Assembly: GCA_026954325.1 (NCBI GenBank)
Contig: JAIXKK010000030.1
Location: 24,607-88,606, forward strand
Reading direction: 5' to 3'
DNA: 64,000 nucleotides
Source: Bryobacterales bacterium
GTDB taxonomy: Bacteria > Acidobacteriota > Terriglobia > Bryobacterales > Bryobacteraceae
Below, piece by piece: positions 41,185 through 50,478 of the stretch; position 1 is the first letter of the stretch; each line of letters begins with the position of its first letter. The position numbers and the translations under genes are program-made. The notes beneath the pieces are model-generated. The model worked only from the letters and a program-made list of their open reading frames with translations, ran no database searches and was not told the DNA's origin.

Positions 41185-44100
41185 GGAAGTAGAAACGCCC
41201 TTGTCAAAAATACCGCCATCTGCCCCCGCGTGTTCCTGTCGTTGTCGCAGTACTGCGTCTCCGTGCACCCGCTGGTGATCCCAAGCTCTTTCATCTTCTG
41301 GATATACGGAAAAAAGATGTTCCCGCTCCCAACGTCCGCGAACAACGGCGCCGGCAAAACAGGAAACAGATCCGTGTAAAGAAGCCCCAATCGCGCCCGG
41401 ATAATGAAGGCCGCCATTTGCCCTCGTGTTACGCTGTCGTCAGGACAGAAGGTTGTCGCCGTGCAACCGTTGGTCGCCCCAATCTCGCGTAACTTCTGAA
41501 CATACTTGAAGTACGGATTCGCCGGCCCCACATCTGTAAACAACGGCTGGCTCGAATAAGAAAAAGTTTCGCCGTACAACGCGCGAATAATAAATGCCGC
41601 CATCTCTGACCGCGTCATCGGATCTTCAGGGCAATATTGCCCGCCCCCGCACCCCGTGCTCAGCCCGTTCGCCTTCAGCAGCGAAATCGAGCCGGCAAAC
41701 GGATACGTCGCGGGAACGTCGCTAAACGGCGAAACCGGAACCAGGCTCTGCTGCACAAATCGCCAGAACTGCCCCCCGATCGTGAGGTAACCCTGGCGCG
41801 GCGCATTGTCATTCTGCGGAAGAACGAAACTCACCGTGCCGCTCCCACGCCCGCTGGTTGCGCCGGTCATCGTCATAAAGGAGGGATACGCCATCGCAAT
41901 CCAGTCACAGTTTGGACCCGTGGAAATACTCAACCGGTACGGAACCGGAGCCGCTGCTCCCGCCAGCACGAAATTCGGCCCCGTAAGCGTAAACGTACAC
42001 CCCGCGGCGCTCTGTGTCACCTGATACGGTCTTCCGGAAATCGTGATGATCCCGGTGCGCGGCGCCGCGTCCCCGTTGGCGTCCACCCGGAATCGCACCG
42101 TGCCGTTCCCGTTCCCCGACGAACCGCTGAGTATCGTCATCCAGGGAGCACTGGAAACGGACTGCCAGTTGCACGCGGGGCCCGCGCTGACTTCGATCAC
42201 GCGGATGTCGCCCGAAAAACCCACCGTCGTCGCGTTGTGGCTCAAATCGTCGGCGCACGAAAGAGCCGTGCTGACAAAGTTCGCCGAAACGCTCCGCGGC
42301 GCGCTCATCGACACACCCGCCTGGTTCGCCGTTCCCGACGCGTCCCCGCCCCACGAGTCGAACTTGAAACCCGCCGAAGGAGATGCCGTAAGTTGCACAC
42401 TCACCCCGGCATTGTAGAATCCGTCCGCCGATGCCGGATTCTCCGCCACCGTGCCCGCCCCGCTGATGTTCATCGCCACCGTCAACAGGTGCTGCGTCGT
42501 GTAAGTTGCCGTATAAGTCGTGTCCGCCGCCGGAGTCGCAATATCATGCGTCGCCGCCCCATTGTCTGACCACGAGGCGAATCCCTGCCGCGTTCCTCCC
42601 ACCGGCAACTGCCCCGGAGCCCCGATGCTCCGCACGATGCCCACTACGCTCGCCACTTGCACCGGAGCCGTCATCGGCTGCCCGTCCAATGTCAATTGCA
42701 GCCCCGCCGGATTCGTTTTCAGCGTCAGGTTCACCTTCCGCGGCGGCACATCGACGAACGTCGAGCTTGTCCGTCCGCCCGAATCCCGTACCGTCAGCGT
42801 GAACCGGTACCAGACGTTCGCCGACGTCTCGCTCAGCGCGGGAATCGTTACCAGGCCTGAAGTAACTCCGCAAGTCTGCGGAAGGAAAGGATGATAGTGC
42901 GTCTCATGATGGAAGTTCACAATCCAGCAGTAATTCGCCGCCGGCAGGTTCCCGTCTTCCTGGTCCGTGCCCGTCCCGGCGTAGGAGATCACCTGCCCGC
43001 CCGAATACAGCGTCCCCGCCGCCGGAGCCGTGATCGTCGCCTTCGGAGCCTGGTTGTTGTTGTTCGCCGTCACCGTCAACGTAGCCGCATTACTCACCGC
43101 CGACCCGAAACTGTTCGTCACCTTCACCCGGAACTGCGTCCCGTTGTCCCCCGAACTTACCGAAGTCACATTCAGCGTCTGACTTGTGGCATTGGGTATG
43201 TCCTGCTGGTTCTTCTGCCATTGGTACTGAAATGGCTGCTGGCCCGATGCGTTCACGCTAAACGTGGCGGTCTCCCCTTCCGGAACGCTCGTGTTCCGCG
43301 GATGCTGCGTGATCGCCGGAGCCTGGCCCGCCGTGTAATCCACCTTGTACACGGCATTGCCGCTCCACGAAGCGTAATAGAGGCTCCCCGTCGGGCTGAT
43401 GGCAAGAGCCACCGGCGACGCGATGCCCGTGGCGAAATCTACAACTTCCTTGGTCGCCGGGTCCAGGGCTCGAATCCAACCCCGGCAATAATCCGCGAAG
43501 AAGTACTTCCCATTCCAAGTGCTCGGGAAGTTACCCGTCGCCGGATTGTAAAACGCGGCCCCTACAATCGCGCATCCGCCCGCCGTCCCGCCGCCCGCAT
43601 GGGCATAGGAAAAGATCGGGCTCTTATAGTTCGGGTTGTTCGTTGGCCCCTCCGTCTCCGGCCAGCCGTAATTCGCCCCCGCCTGCCCCTCGTTGATCTC
43701 CTCGTACGAGTCCTTGCCCACATCGTTAATGTACATCCGCCCCGTTCCCGGTTGAAATGCGAAGTTGAAGGGATTGCGAAGCCCCAAAGCCCAGATCGCC
43801 CGGTTGTTCCCCGTCACCCCAACGGCGTTGTAGAAAGGATTGTCCGCGGGAATCGAGCCATCCGCATTCAACCGCAGCACCTTCCCCAACCGGTTGCTCA
43901 AGGTCTGCGAGTTTGCCGAGTTCCCGTTCTCCCCTACCGCGATATACAACTTCCCGTCCGCTCCGAACTGCATCGCTCCACCGTTATGAATGGAGGCGTA
44001 CAAGGCCTCGAACTCCATCAGGATCACTTCGCTGCCCGCCGCGGCTACGTCCCCCGCCTGCGTGAAGCGGCTCAGCCTGTTATGCGCCGGATTCCCCGGC

Positions 44101-44399
44101 ACTGTGTAGTACACATATACGTACTGGCTGTCCGGAACCACCACGCCCACCAACCCGCGTTCAATCGACGTGTCCGTCTGCAATGTCAGAAATGGAGTGG
44201 AGAGCAAAACCCCATCCTTAATCACACGCAACTGCCCGCCCTGCTGGCAGATGAACAGCCGCCCATCGGGCGCGAACGCCATCGCCGCCGGCACGGTGAT
44301 CCCCGTAATCGCCTGCTCCGTGAACCCGCCCGGCAGTGTTGCTCCCGAAAGAGTAGACAGCCATCCGAATCCGAGCAGCGCCGCTATGTAAAATCTCAT
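41181..44399 (-). CDS. secreted sugar dehydrogenase-like beta-propeller with BACON and SLH domains
   Basis: A 1072-residue exported protein. ATG 44399 gives a signal peptide (MRFYIAALLGFGWLSTLSG). Residues about 25-390: a six-bladed PQQ-dependent glucose dehydrogenase/HIPL-type propeller (FAPDGRLFICQQGGQLRV, NPFNFAFQPGTGRMYIND). Then an Ig-like module (ITQHPRNTSVPEGETATF), a Ca-binding-type segment, an InlB B-repeat-like piece (VQLTASPSAGFKFDSWGG), BACON modules (ISSAPWMTILSGSSGNGNG-like, ending RPYQVTQSAAG and GQFWRFVQQS), and three SLH domains (each with FxDV..., Y...I..L...G and MTRxQMA...). SLH domains attach to the cell wall or envelope. A TATAAT box lies at 44484-44489 (minus). GTGA coupling links it to the glycosyltransferase. 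Confidence 0.87.
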   Translation of the reverse strand: MRFYIAALLGFGWLSTLSGATLPGGFTEQAITGITVPAAMAFAPDGRLFICQQGGQLRVIKDGVLLSTPFLTLQTDTSIERGLVGVVVPDSQYVYVYYTVPGNPAHNRLSRFTQAGDVAAAGSEVILMEFEALYASIHNGGAMQFGADGKLYIAVGENGNSANSQTLSNRLGKVLRLNADGSIPADNPFYNAVGVTGNNRAIWALGLRNPFNFAFQPGTGRMYINDVGKDSYEEINEGQAGANYGWPETEGPTNNPNYKSPIFSYAHAGGGTAGGCAIVGAAFYNPATGNFPSTWNGKYFFADYCRGWIRALDPATKEVVDFATGIASPVALAISPTGSLYYASWSGNAVYKVDYTAGQAPAITQHPRNTSVPEGETATFSVNASGQQPFQYQWQKNQQDIPNATSQTLNVTSVSSGDNGTQFRVKVTNSFGSAVSNAATLTVTANNNNQAPKATITAPAAGTLYSGGQVISYAGTGTDQEDGNLPAANYCWIVNFHHETHYHPFLPQTCGVTSGLVTIPALSETSANVWYRFTLTVRDSGGRTSSTFVDVPPRKVNLTLKTNPAGLQLTLDGQPMTAPVQVASVVGIVRSIGAPGQLPVGGTRQGFASWSDNGAATHDIATPAADTTYTATYTTQHLLTVAMNISGAGTVAENPASADGFYNAGVSVQLTASPSAGFKFDSWGGDASGTANQAGVSMSAPRSVSANFVSTALSCADDLSHNATTVGFSGDIRVIEVSAGPACNWQSVSSAPWMTILSGSSGNGNGTVRFRVDANGDAAPRTGIITISGRPYQVTQSAAGCTFTLTGPNFVLAGAAAPVPYRLSISTGPNCDWIAMAYPSFMTMTGATSGRGSGTVSFVLPQNDNAPRQGYLTIGGQFWRFVQQSLVPVSPFSDVPATYPFAGSISLLKANGLSTGCGGGQYCPEDPMTRSEMAAFIIRALYGETFSYSSQPLFTDVGPANPYFKYVQKLREIGATNGCTATTFCPDDSVTRGQMAAFIIRARLGLLYTDLFPVLPAPLFADVGSGNIFFPYIQKMKELGITSGCTETQYCDNDRNTRGQMAVFLTRAFLLP

Positions 44400-44839
44400 C
44401 CTTGCAATGACCACTTCAATGAAAACATGCGATAAGTTGAAGAACTCGAACATAGCCAGGAGGGGAGAATCGAACTTGAGGCTATTATATTCCTTTTTGC
44501 CGGCTTCGCTCGTTGTTTCTGCATATTTTTCATGCCCGCCCACCCCGCTTCTTGCGAAAGCCCGGGCTCTCCCGCCCTGCCCCAAGCCGTCATCACCTCC
44601 GCGCAGTCTGTGCCCGCCGGGCGCTTCGAACCGCCCATCCCGCCATCCGCGCCGTGCACTTCGAGACGCGCCGCCGCGGGGTGGCTGCTCTCGTCCGAAG
44701 TTCGATCCGCAATTCCGCCGCGCCCGCCGTAGCCAGGCAGATCAGGGCAACCAAACACGCTCGTCGCGGTGGGCCGGGATCGTATCGCAGCCATCGCCCC
44801 GCGTTGCGGCGCGCGCGCCGCTGGAATACGCTCAATCTC
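44400..44839. other. 440-base GC-rich interval without a supported gene
   Basis: Several frames are open by composition. A minus-strand piece (about 44700-44780) reads ACLVALICLATAGAAELRIE, like a signal peptide, but the frame does not continue as protein. I consider it non-coding or a relic. Confidence 0.4.
44484..44489 (-). promoter_or_regulatory. TATAAT box of the SLH-protein gene
   Basis: TATAAT on the minus strand about 85 bases before the start codon. The -35 region is poor, so this is a possible promoter only. Confidence 0.4.
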
Positions 44840-46102
44840 ATGTCACATCGCCGGCAATTCCTTACGCGCACCATCCTTCTGCCGTCGCTCATCTGCAAGC
44901 TCCACGAGCAGGCGGAGCCAATGCTTGCCGCACAGGCCGGCGGCGCGCCCGCCTATGATCTGCTTATCCGCGGCGGCCGCGTGGTGGACCCTTCGCGGAA
45001 CCTGTCCATGGAAGCAGGCGTGGCCATCCGCCAGGGTAAGGTGGCGCGCATTGCCCCGGGCATAGCCGAATCGGAGTCGCGCCGCATCTTCGATGCGCGC
45101 GGGATGATCATCACCCCCGGGCTCGTGGACGTGCACGTGCACGTGTACGACGGCGTCGCCCCGCTCGGCATCCCCGCCGATCCGAACTGCATCGCAAAAG
45201 GAGCCACCACCGTGGTCGATGCCGGATCCGCCGGAGCGCATACGTTCCCCGGCCTGCGCCAATATGTCATTCGCGTCGTCGAGACACGGGTCTATGCGCT
45301 GCTCAATATCTCCGTCGTCGGGCAATCCACGCTATCCCCGGACAACCCGTTCGGCGAGCTGCTGAATTTACGATATGCTAATCCGAAACTCGCCATCCGC
45401 ACCATCGAGCAGAACCGCGACGTGATTCTCGGCGTGAAAATCCGCCTCACGAAGAACATCGCCGGCGAACATGATTTGCAGGCCCTTGCCCTGGCGCGCG
45501 AAGCCGCCGATGCCGTCAATCTCCCGTTGATGGCGCACATCGGCGGCGCATACTCCCCGCTGCCGAAGATCCTCGCCATGCTGAAGAAGGGCGACCTCAT
45601 CACCCACACCTTCCACGGCCATGAAGGCGGCATCCTCGACGAACGCGGACGCGTTCTGGGCGAGGTGCGAAAGGCGGTGGAGAACGGCATTCTGCTCGAT
45701 GTGGGGCACGGGGCCGGCAGCTTCTCCTTCCGCGTCGCCGAAAAGGCATTCTCTCAAGGCGTTCTGCCGGGCACTATCTCGAGCGATGTTCACCAATACA
45801 ACGTGAATGGACCGGTATACGATCTGGCGACAACGCTGTCGAAGTTCATGCACATGGGAATGAGCCTCGAAGACGTGGTCCGGCGCGCCACGGCCAATCC
45901 CGCCCGGGCTCTCGGGTTCCCCTCCGGAACCGGCTCCCTCAAAGAGGGATCGACAGCGGATGTCGCCATCTTCGAATTGCGCGAAGCGCCTTGGCGGATG
46001 GTGGACTCATTGGGCGAGAAGCGCCCCGGCAAGTGGCGCCTGAAGCCGGTGGCCACCATCAAAGCCGGCCGGCCTTATGGAAACTCCGTGATTCCGGTCT
46101 AA
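44840..46102 (+). CDS. exported amidohydrolase/deacetylase family metallo-hydrolase
   Basis: A 420-residue amidohydrolase of the deacetylase type (dihydroorotase-like TIM barrel). The metal motif HxH is in GLVDVHVHVYDG, with TVVDAGSAGAHTFPG, further ligands in LMAHIGG and HTFHGHEGG, and the Asp of GTISSDVHQYNV near the end. The N-terminus MSHRRQFLTRTILLPSLI looks like a Tat-type or ordinary export signal. Relatives act on N-acyl amino acids or dihydroorotate; no exact substrate. The SGNH hydrolase gene follows 7 bases later. Confidence 0.85.
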   Translation: MSHRRQFLTRTILLPSLICKLHEQAEPMLAAQAGGAPAYDLLIRGGRVVDPSRNLSMEAGVAIRQGKVARIAPGIAESESRRIFDARGMIITPGLVDVHVHVYDGVAPLGIPADPNCIAKGATTVVDAGSAGAHTFPGLRQYVIRVVETRVYALLNISVVGQSTLSPDNPFGELLNLRYANPKLAIRTIEQNRDVILGVKIRLTKNIAGEHDLQALALAREAADAVNLPLMAHIGGAYSPLPKILAMLKKGDLITHTFHGHEGGILDERGRVLGEVRKAVENGILLDVGHGAGSFSFRVAEKAFSQGVLPGTISSDVHQYNVNGPVYDLATTLSKFMHMGMSLEDVVRRATANPARALGFPSGTGSLKEGSTADVAIFELREAPWRMVDSLGEKRPGKWRLKPVATIKAGRPYGNSVIPV

Positions 46103-46109
46103 TAGCTAT

Positions 46110-47177
46110 ATGCGTGTTTCCCGGCTCGTCTTCGTATTGGCGCTCGCTCCCGCCCTGGCACAGGAGCTCGAATGGACTGAAGTCCGGCAGTTTGGCCTCG
46201 AGGGACAGGGCTGGACGGACGTGCGGCATCCCTATGACCGGCTCCCGGCCAAGGCGGAGAAGATGGTGCGGCCGCCTGTTTGGCGGCTGTCGCAGGATTC
46301 GGCGGGGATGAGCGTGCGGTTCTCCACCGCCGCGCCCTCTATCTCCGTGCGTTGGACACTGCGCCGCGAGCAACTCGCGCTGCCGCACATGCCGGCGACG
46401 GGCGTGAGCGGCCTCGACCTGTATGTGCGCCACAACAACCAATGGCGCTGGCTGGCGAACGGCCGCCCCGAGCATAAGACCAACGAGCAGGTGATGGTGA
46501 AGGATTGGACCGGCGGGCGCCGCGATTACCTGCTCTACCTTCCGCTCTACAACGGCGTCGATTCGGTGGAGGTTGGCGTGTTTGCCGGAGAGAAGATCGA
46601 GCGCGGCGCCCCGCTGCCCAAATCCGAGCGCCCCATCGTCTTCTACGGAACGTCGATTCTGCAAGGCGGCTGCGCCTCGCGCCCCGGCATGGCGTATCCG
46701 GCGCTGGTGGGACGAATCCTCGACTGGCCCACCATCAACCTCGGCTTCTCCGGAAACGCGCTGTCCGAGCCGGAAATGGCGCGGTTGCTGGCCGAACTCG
46801 ATCCGGCGGTGTATGTATACGACAGCCTGCCGAACCTCGATCCGCGGCAGGTGCGCGAGCGCACGGAACCGTTTCTGCGCACGCTGCGCAAGGCGCATCC
46901 GCAAACACCCATTGTCCTGATTGAAAACGTGATCTACACGAATGCGGACTTCGTGGAATCGCGGCGAGTGTCGGCGGCGGACAAGAACTCAGCTTTGCTC
47001 GCCATCTATAAAAAACTGGTGGCGGAAGGGGACAAGCGTCTTTCTTATGTGAAGGCTCCGGCGCTGCTCGGCAATGATGGGGAGGCCACGGTGGATGGCA
47101 CGCATCCCACCGACCTGGGGTTCCGCCGCATGGCGGATACAATCGCGCCGGCCGTCCGCAAGTGGTTGAAGCATTGA
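46110..47177 (+). CDS. exported SGNH/GDSL hydrolase
   Basis: A 355-residue esterase-like protein with a signal peptide (MRVSRLVFVLALAPALA). Residues 20-165 form an N-terminal beta-sandwich (WRLSQDSAGMSVRFSTA, WRWLANGRPEHKTNEQ). The SGNH domain follows: block I VFYGTSILQGGC with the catalytic Ser, the Gly block GFSGNAL with Asn, and the DGTHPTDLGF block with Asp and His. It probably removes ester groups from a carbohydrate. It is probably in one transcript with the amidohydrolase. An 11-bp repeat ATTGAGCAGGG spans its stop codon. Confidence 0.87.
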   Translation: MRVSRLVFVLALAPALAQELEWTEVRQFGLEGQGWTDVRHPYDRLPAKAEKMVRPPVWRLSQDSAGMSVRFSTAAPSISVRWTLRREQLALPHMPATGVSGLDLYVRHNNQWRWLANGRPEHKTNEQVMVKDWTGGRRDYLLYLPLYNGVDSVEVGVFAGEKIERGAPLPKSERPIVFYGTSILQGGCASRPGMAYPALVGRILDWPTINLGFSGNALSEPEMARLLAELDPAVYVYDSLPNLDPRQVRERTEPFLRTLRKAHPQTPIVLIENVIYTNADFVESRRVSAADKNSALLAIYKKLVAEGDKRLSYVKAPALLGNDGEATVDGTHPTDLGFRRMADTIAPAVRKWLKH

Positions 47178-47304
47178 GCAGGGATTGAGCAGGGATTCCG
47201 CTTTACGTAGACGGCGGGGCTAATGTAGCCTTATCTCAAGACAACCGGAAAAACCGGCGGCGGACCGGCGGCACTCGCGGTCCTTTGCACATGAGGAGCG
47301 AACC

Positions 47305-48558
47305 ATGCAGCTACGCGTACTCGCCTTTGTTCTGGCCGGCGGCAAGGGAACAAGGCTATACCCGCTGACGAAGGAGCGCGCCAAACCGGCGGTGCCCTTT
47401 GGCGGGCAGTACCGGATCATCGATTTTGTCCTGAGCAACCTGCTGAATTCCGGTATTTACTCCATCTACGTGCTGATTCAGTTCAAGAGCCAGTCCCTGC
47501 TACAGCACCTCCGGGACGGGTGGGAGTCGTCCGGGATGTTGAAGAATCATTTCATCATTCCGGTGCCGGCGCAAATGCGGTCCGACGGGGAGGTTTGGTA
47601 CCGGGGAACCGCGGACGCGATCTATCAGAACATTAACCTGATCGAGCAGGCGGATCCGCACCTGGTATGCATCTTCGGCGCGGACCACATCTACCGGATG
47701 AATATCCGCGACATGGTGGAATTCCACGAACAGAAGCGGGCGCAAGTGTCCGTGGCCGCGATCCCCGTGGAGATGCGGTATTCCAAGGAGTTCGGGGCCA
47801 TTGAGGTTACGGCCGACGGGATGATCCAGGGGTTTCACGAGAAGAAGGCGGAAGTTCCTCCGATGCCGGATGACCCGGGAATGTTTTATGCCTCGATGGG
47901 GAACTACATTTTCTCGACGGGGCTGTTGCTGCGGGAACTGTATGCGGACGCGGCGCGGGAAGATTCGGCGCACGATTTCGGGCGCGACATCCTGCCGCGG
48001 CTGGTGGGGCGGGGAGACATGTACGCCTATGACTACCGCAGAAACAAGATCCCGGGCGATCCGGAAGACGCCATTGCGTACTGGCGCGATGTCGGGACGC
48101 TCGACGCATATTATGAGGCGAGCATGGACCTGCGGGCAGTGTCGCCGCAGTTGAATCTGTTTAACAGAAAATGGCCGCTGCGCACCGCGGGCTACGATGA
48201 TCCGCCGGCGAAGTTCACGTTCGACGAGGACGGACGGCGCGGGCAGGCAATCGATTCGATCGTGGCCGGCGGGTCAATTCTTTCCGGCGGAGTGGTAAGG
48301 AATTCGGTGATCGGACGGGCCGTCAAGGTGCATACGGGCGCGGTGGTGGAGGACTCGATCATCTTTGACAATTGCGATATCGGGCGGCATTCCCGGGTGC
48401 GGCGCGCCATTTTGGATAAGAACGTGCGCCTGCCGCAGGCGACGCAGATCGGCTATGACGCGGCGCGCGACAGGCAGTTGTATCACGTCACCGAGAGCGG
48501 ACTGGTGGTTGTGGAAGGGCGCCGCTCCCGCGTGGAAATTGCGACGATAGATATTTGA
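47305..48558 (+). CDS. glgC: glucose-1-phosphate adenylyltransferase
   Basis: A 417-residue ADP-glucose pyrophosphorylase, the first committed step of glycogen synthesis (ATP + glucose 1-phosphate to ADP-glucose). Motifs: the nucleotidyl site VLAGGKGTRLYPLTKERAKP; PFGGQYRIIDFVLSN; YRGTADAIYQN; CIFGADHIYRM, with the metal Asp; GAIEV; the glucose-1-phosphate site FASMGNYIFS-like, here YASMGNYIFS; YWRDVGT; and a left-handed beta-helix C-terminus with VVRNSVIGRAVKVHTGAVV. Typical length. The ATG at 47305 is preceded by TGAGGAGCGA. Glycogen synthase is not in the window. Confidence 0.95.
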   Translation: MQLRVLAFVLAGGKGTRLYPLTKERAKPAVPFGGQYRIIDFVLSNLLNSGIYSIYVLIQFKSQSLLQHLRDGWESSGMLKNHFIIPVPAQMRSDGEVWYRGTADAIYQNINLIEQADPHLVCIFGADHIYRMNIRDMVEFHEQKRAQVSVAAIPVEMRYSKEFGAIEVTADGMIQGFHEKKAEVPPMPDDPGMFYASMGNYIFSTGLLLRELYADAAREDSAHDFGRDILPRLVGRGDMYAYDYRRNKIPGDPEDAIAYWRDVGTLDAYYEASMDLRAVSPQLNLFNRKWPLRTAGYDDPPAKFTFDEDGRRGQAIDSIVAGGSILSGGVVRNSVIGRAVKVHTGAVVEDSIIFDNCDIGRHSRVRRAILDKNVRLPQATQIGYDAARDRQLYHVTESGLVVVEGRRSRVEIATIDI

Positions 48559-48603
48559 TCCACCGCCGCCCGCGGGTAGACTAAGCAAAGGAGGAACGGT
48601 CTC

Positions 48604-49392
48604 ATCGTCAAAGTCTGTGCGCTCTCGAGCAGCAGTTCCGGCAACGCCACATTTGTCGGCACGGAGAGGACACGCATATTGATTGACGCGGGCTTGAGCC
48701 GCAAGGAGACCTTTCAGCGCCTGGCGAACATCGGGGAAGACCCGGAGAGGCTGGATGCGATCCTGGTGACGCACGAACACTCCGATCATGTCGGAGGTTT
48801 ATTGCGCCTGTTGCGGAAGGTGGAGGCGCTGCGCCGGCGGCAACTGCCCGTGTTTCTCAGCCGGCTGACGGCGCCGGCCGTCGATTGGGAAGACTACTCC
48901 CCGGCCCTCGAGCCGTTTCAGGCCGGCTCCCGTTTCACAATCGGCGATATCGAGGTGAGCAGTTTCACGATTCCGCACGATGCCATTGACCCGGTAGGTT
49001 ACTGTTTCCGCGCGGAGGGGGTGAAGGTGGGCGTGGTGACGGACCTCGGATATCTGCCGGAATCGATCTGCCATCATTTGAAGGGGACGGACTTTCTGCT
49101 GCTCGAATCGAATCATGACCTGGACATGCTGAAGGTAGGTCCGTACCCGTGGTCCGTGAAGCAGCGGGTGATGAGCCGGCGGGGGCACCTCTCGAACGAC
49201 CTGGTTTCGACGTTCATCGGGCAGAGCATGGATTCGAACACGGCCACGCTGGTGCTGGGGCACTTGAGCGAGCATAACAACCATCCGGAGATTGCGCGGC
49301 TGACGGCCGCGCAGGCGATCGAGGAGCGCGGGTTGGAGACGCGGCTGGTGGTGGCGGAGCCGGGGAAACAATCCGAGGTGTTTGCGTTTTAG
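48604..49392 (+). CDS. WalJ/YycJ-type metallo-beta-lactamase fold hydrolase with probable ATC start
   Basis: A 262-residue MBL-fold protein. The N-terminus expected of the WalJ/YycJ family, VCALSSSSSGNATFVGTERT, then RILIDAGLSRKET, is encoded from 48610 on, in a frame with no ATG, GTG or TTG before 48679. A perfect AGGAGG lies at 48589-48594, nine bases before an ATC (48604). Metal motif THEHSDHVGG, further ligands VVTDLGYLPE and LLLESNHDLDML, HLS near the C-terminus. The start at TTG 48679 would delete the first two strands and the Ser-Ser-Gly-Asn loop. In Bacillus the homologue acts in cell-wall stress control. It follows glgC by 45 bases. Confidence 0.85.
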   Translation: MVKVCALSSSSSGNATFVGTERTRILIDAGLSRKETFQRLANIGEDPERLDAILVTHEHSDHVGGLLRLLRKVEALRRRQLPVFLSRLTAPAVDWEDYSPALEPFQAGSRFTIGDIEVSSFTIPHDAIDPVGYCFRAEGVKVGVVTDLGYLPESICHHLKGTDFLLLESNHDLDMLKVGPYPWSVKQRVMSRRGHLSNDLVSTFIGQSMDSNTATLVLGHLSEHNNHPEIARLTAAQAIEERGLETRLVVAEPGKQSEVFAF

Positions 49393-49409
49393 GCCCCGCC
49401 GCCCCCGCG

Positions 49410-50218
49410 TTACCCTCCGAAATATCCGCTTACTTCCGCCCCGATGTCCGTCTTGCGGTAGGCGAAAATATGGATGGCTCCGTTGCTGCCGGCTGGAATC
49501 ATGGCGGTATTGGTAATCCCCTGACCTTGGAACCCGCTCGGAATCGAGGCATTTGATGCGGTTGGCCCGCCGGGTATGCGGGGATGAAGGGCGCATCGGG
49601 TTGCCGTCGGAAAGCGCGGTTACGTTGATGACGTAGCCTTTGGCGTTCGGCGGGATACCCGGGCAGCCGGGCGTCGCGGGAATGATTGTGCGCGAGGTTC
49701 GCTTTCACAAGCCGCCGCCTCTCTCGCGCGGCATGGTGTTGCCGGAAAGTAGAACTGTCCGTCGCTTTGAACGTGAACACGTCGATGGAACTATCGGCAT
49801 TGGCGGGAATGATCCCGTTATTTCGCCGGCGTGCGCCCCGCCAATGAATTGATGCTCAATACGTTGGGTTGTCCCGTTCCGGAGGGCCATGCAGTGAGAT
49901 ACGCAGGCGCGGCCGGGAGAACGGCCGTGATGGTAACCGGATAGGCCGCGGCCACCGAAACCGTGCAGTACGGAGTGGCCGGGAAGCGGAAGCGGCGAGT
50001 CAGCTGGCCCCCCATTGCCGGGGAATCAAACGGTTCGGCGGGCAAGCGATAGATAATCCTGGTGTCAATGACAAGGCAGGGCATAGATGCGGCGGGCCGG
50101 ACGGGTAAGGTGGCGCCTGGGTTTGTCCCTGGGGCGGCTGCGGCATTCTGGGTGACCGCGTAAGTGAGCCCGGCGATAGCCAGGTGCCGGTGCGCGGCGG
50201 CGTCAGCACGAAACGCCG
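49410..50218 (-). pseudogene. frameshifted remnant of a modular secreted protein (BACON-like)
   Basis: Minus-strand pieces of a common acidobacterial secreted protein survive in different frames: APRTGTW-like and ITAGLTYAVTQNAA (the end of a BACON-like module near 50160-50215), then FDSPAMGGQLTRRFRFPATP, APAYLTAWPSGTGQPNV and INSLAGR (49810-50060), then IIPANADSSIDVFTFKATDS (about 49750-49800), and a C-terminus MIPAGSNGAIHIFAYRKTD ending EVSGYFGG with TAA at 49410-49412. Several indels separate them. Confidence 0.7.
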
Positions 50219-50220
50219 CC

Positions 50221-50400
50221 GGCGGTGAAGTTAAGTTCTACCCGGCGTTGGAAGCAAAGCGTGTCCCCACGGAAATGCACATCTATTCGTATGGAGCGCA
50301 CGGACTCGGCCTGCGGCCCACAAACAAGCCCGCTCCGGTCAGGGAGTGGTCCGAGCGGCTGAAGGAATGGCTATTAGAGCGGGAGATCATCCGCCGGTAA
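50221..50400 (+). pseudogene. C-terminal fragment of an alpha/beta-hydrolase
   Basis: The frame reads EVKFYPALEAKRVPTEMHIY, SYGAHGLGLRP and EWSERLKEWLLERE, then stops at TAA 50398-50400. This is the C-terminal end of an esterase or BD-FAE-type hydrolase, with the catalytic His in GAHGLGL (GGHGF is usual). The rest of the gene is absent; it borders the remnant above. Confidence 0.7.
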
Positions 50401-50478
50401 AGCGAAACCGGGCGGCCGGGATATGCCACGCTCTCTCTCATGGCATTCCGGCCGCCTTCGGTGCGGACAGGAGTTCCC

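Noticed and set aside
44593..44898. A small minus-strand exported protein
   Set aside because: A signal-peptide-like run exists, but the frame around it has no normal start, end or family-like sequence.
47173..47194. 11-bp duplication ATTGAGCAGGG over the SGNH stop codon
   Set aside because: Real but short; it does not change the protein end and suggests only a small slippage event.
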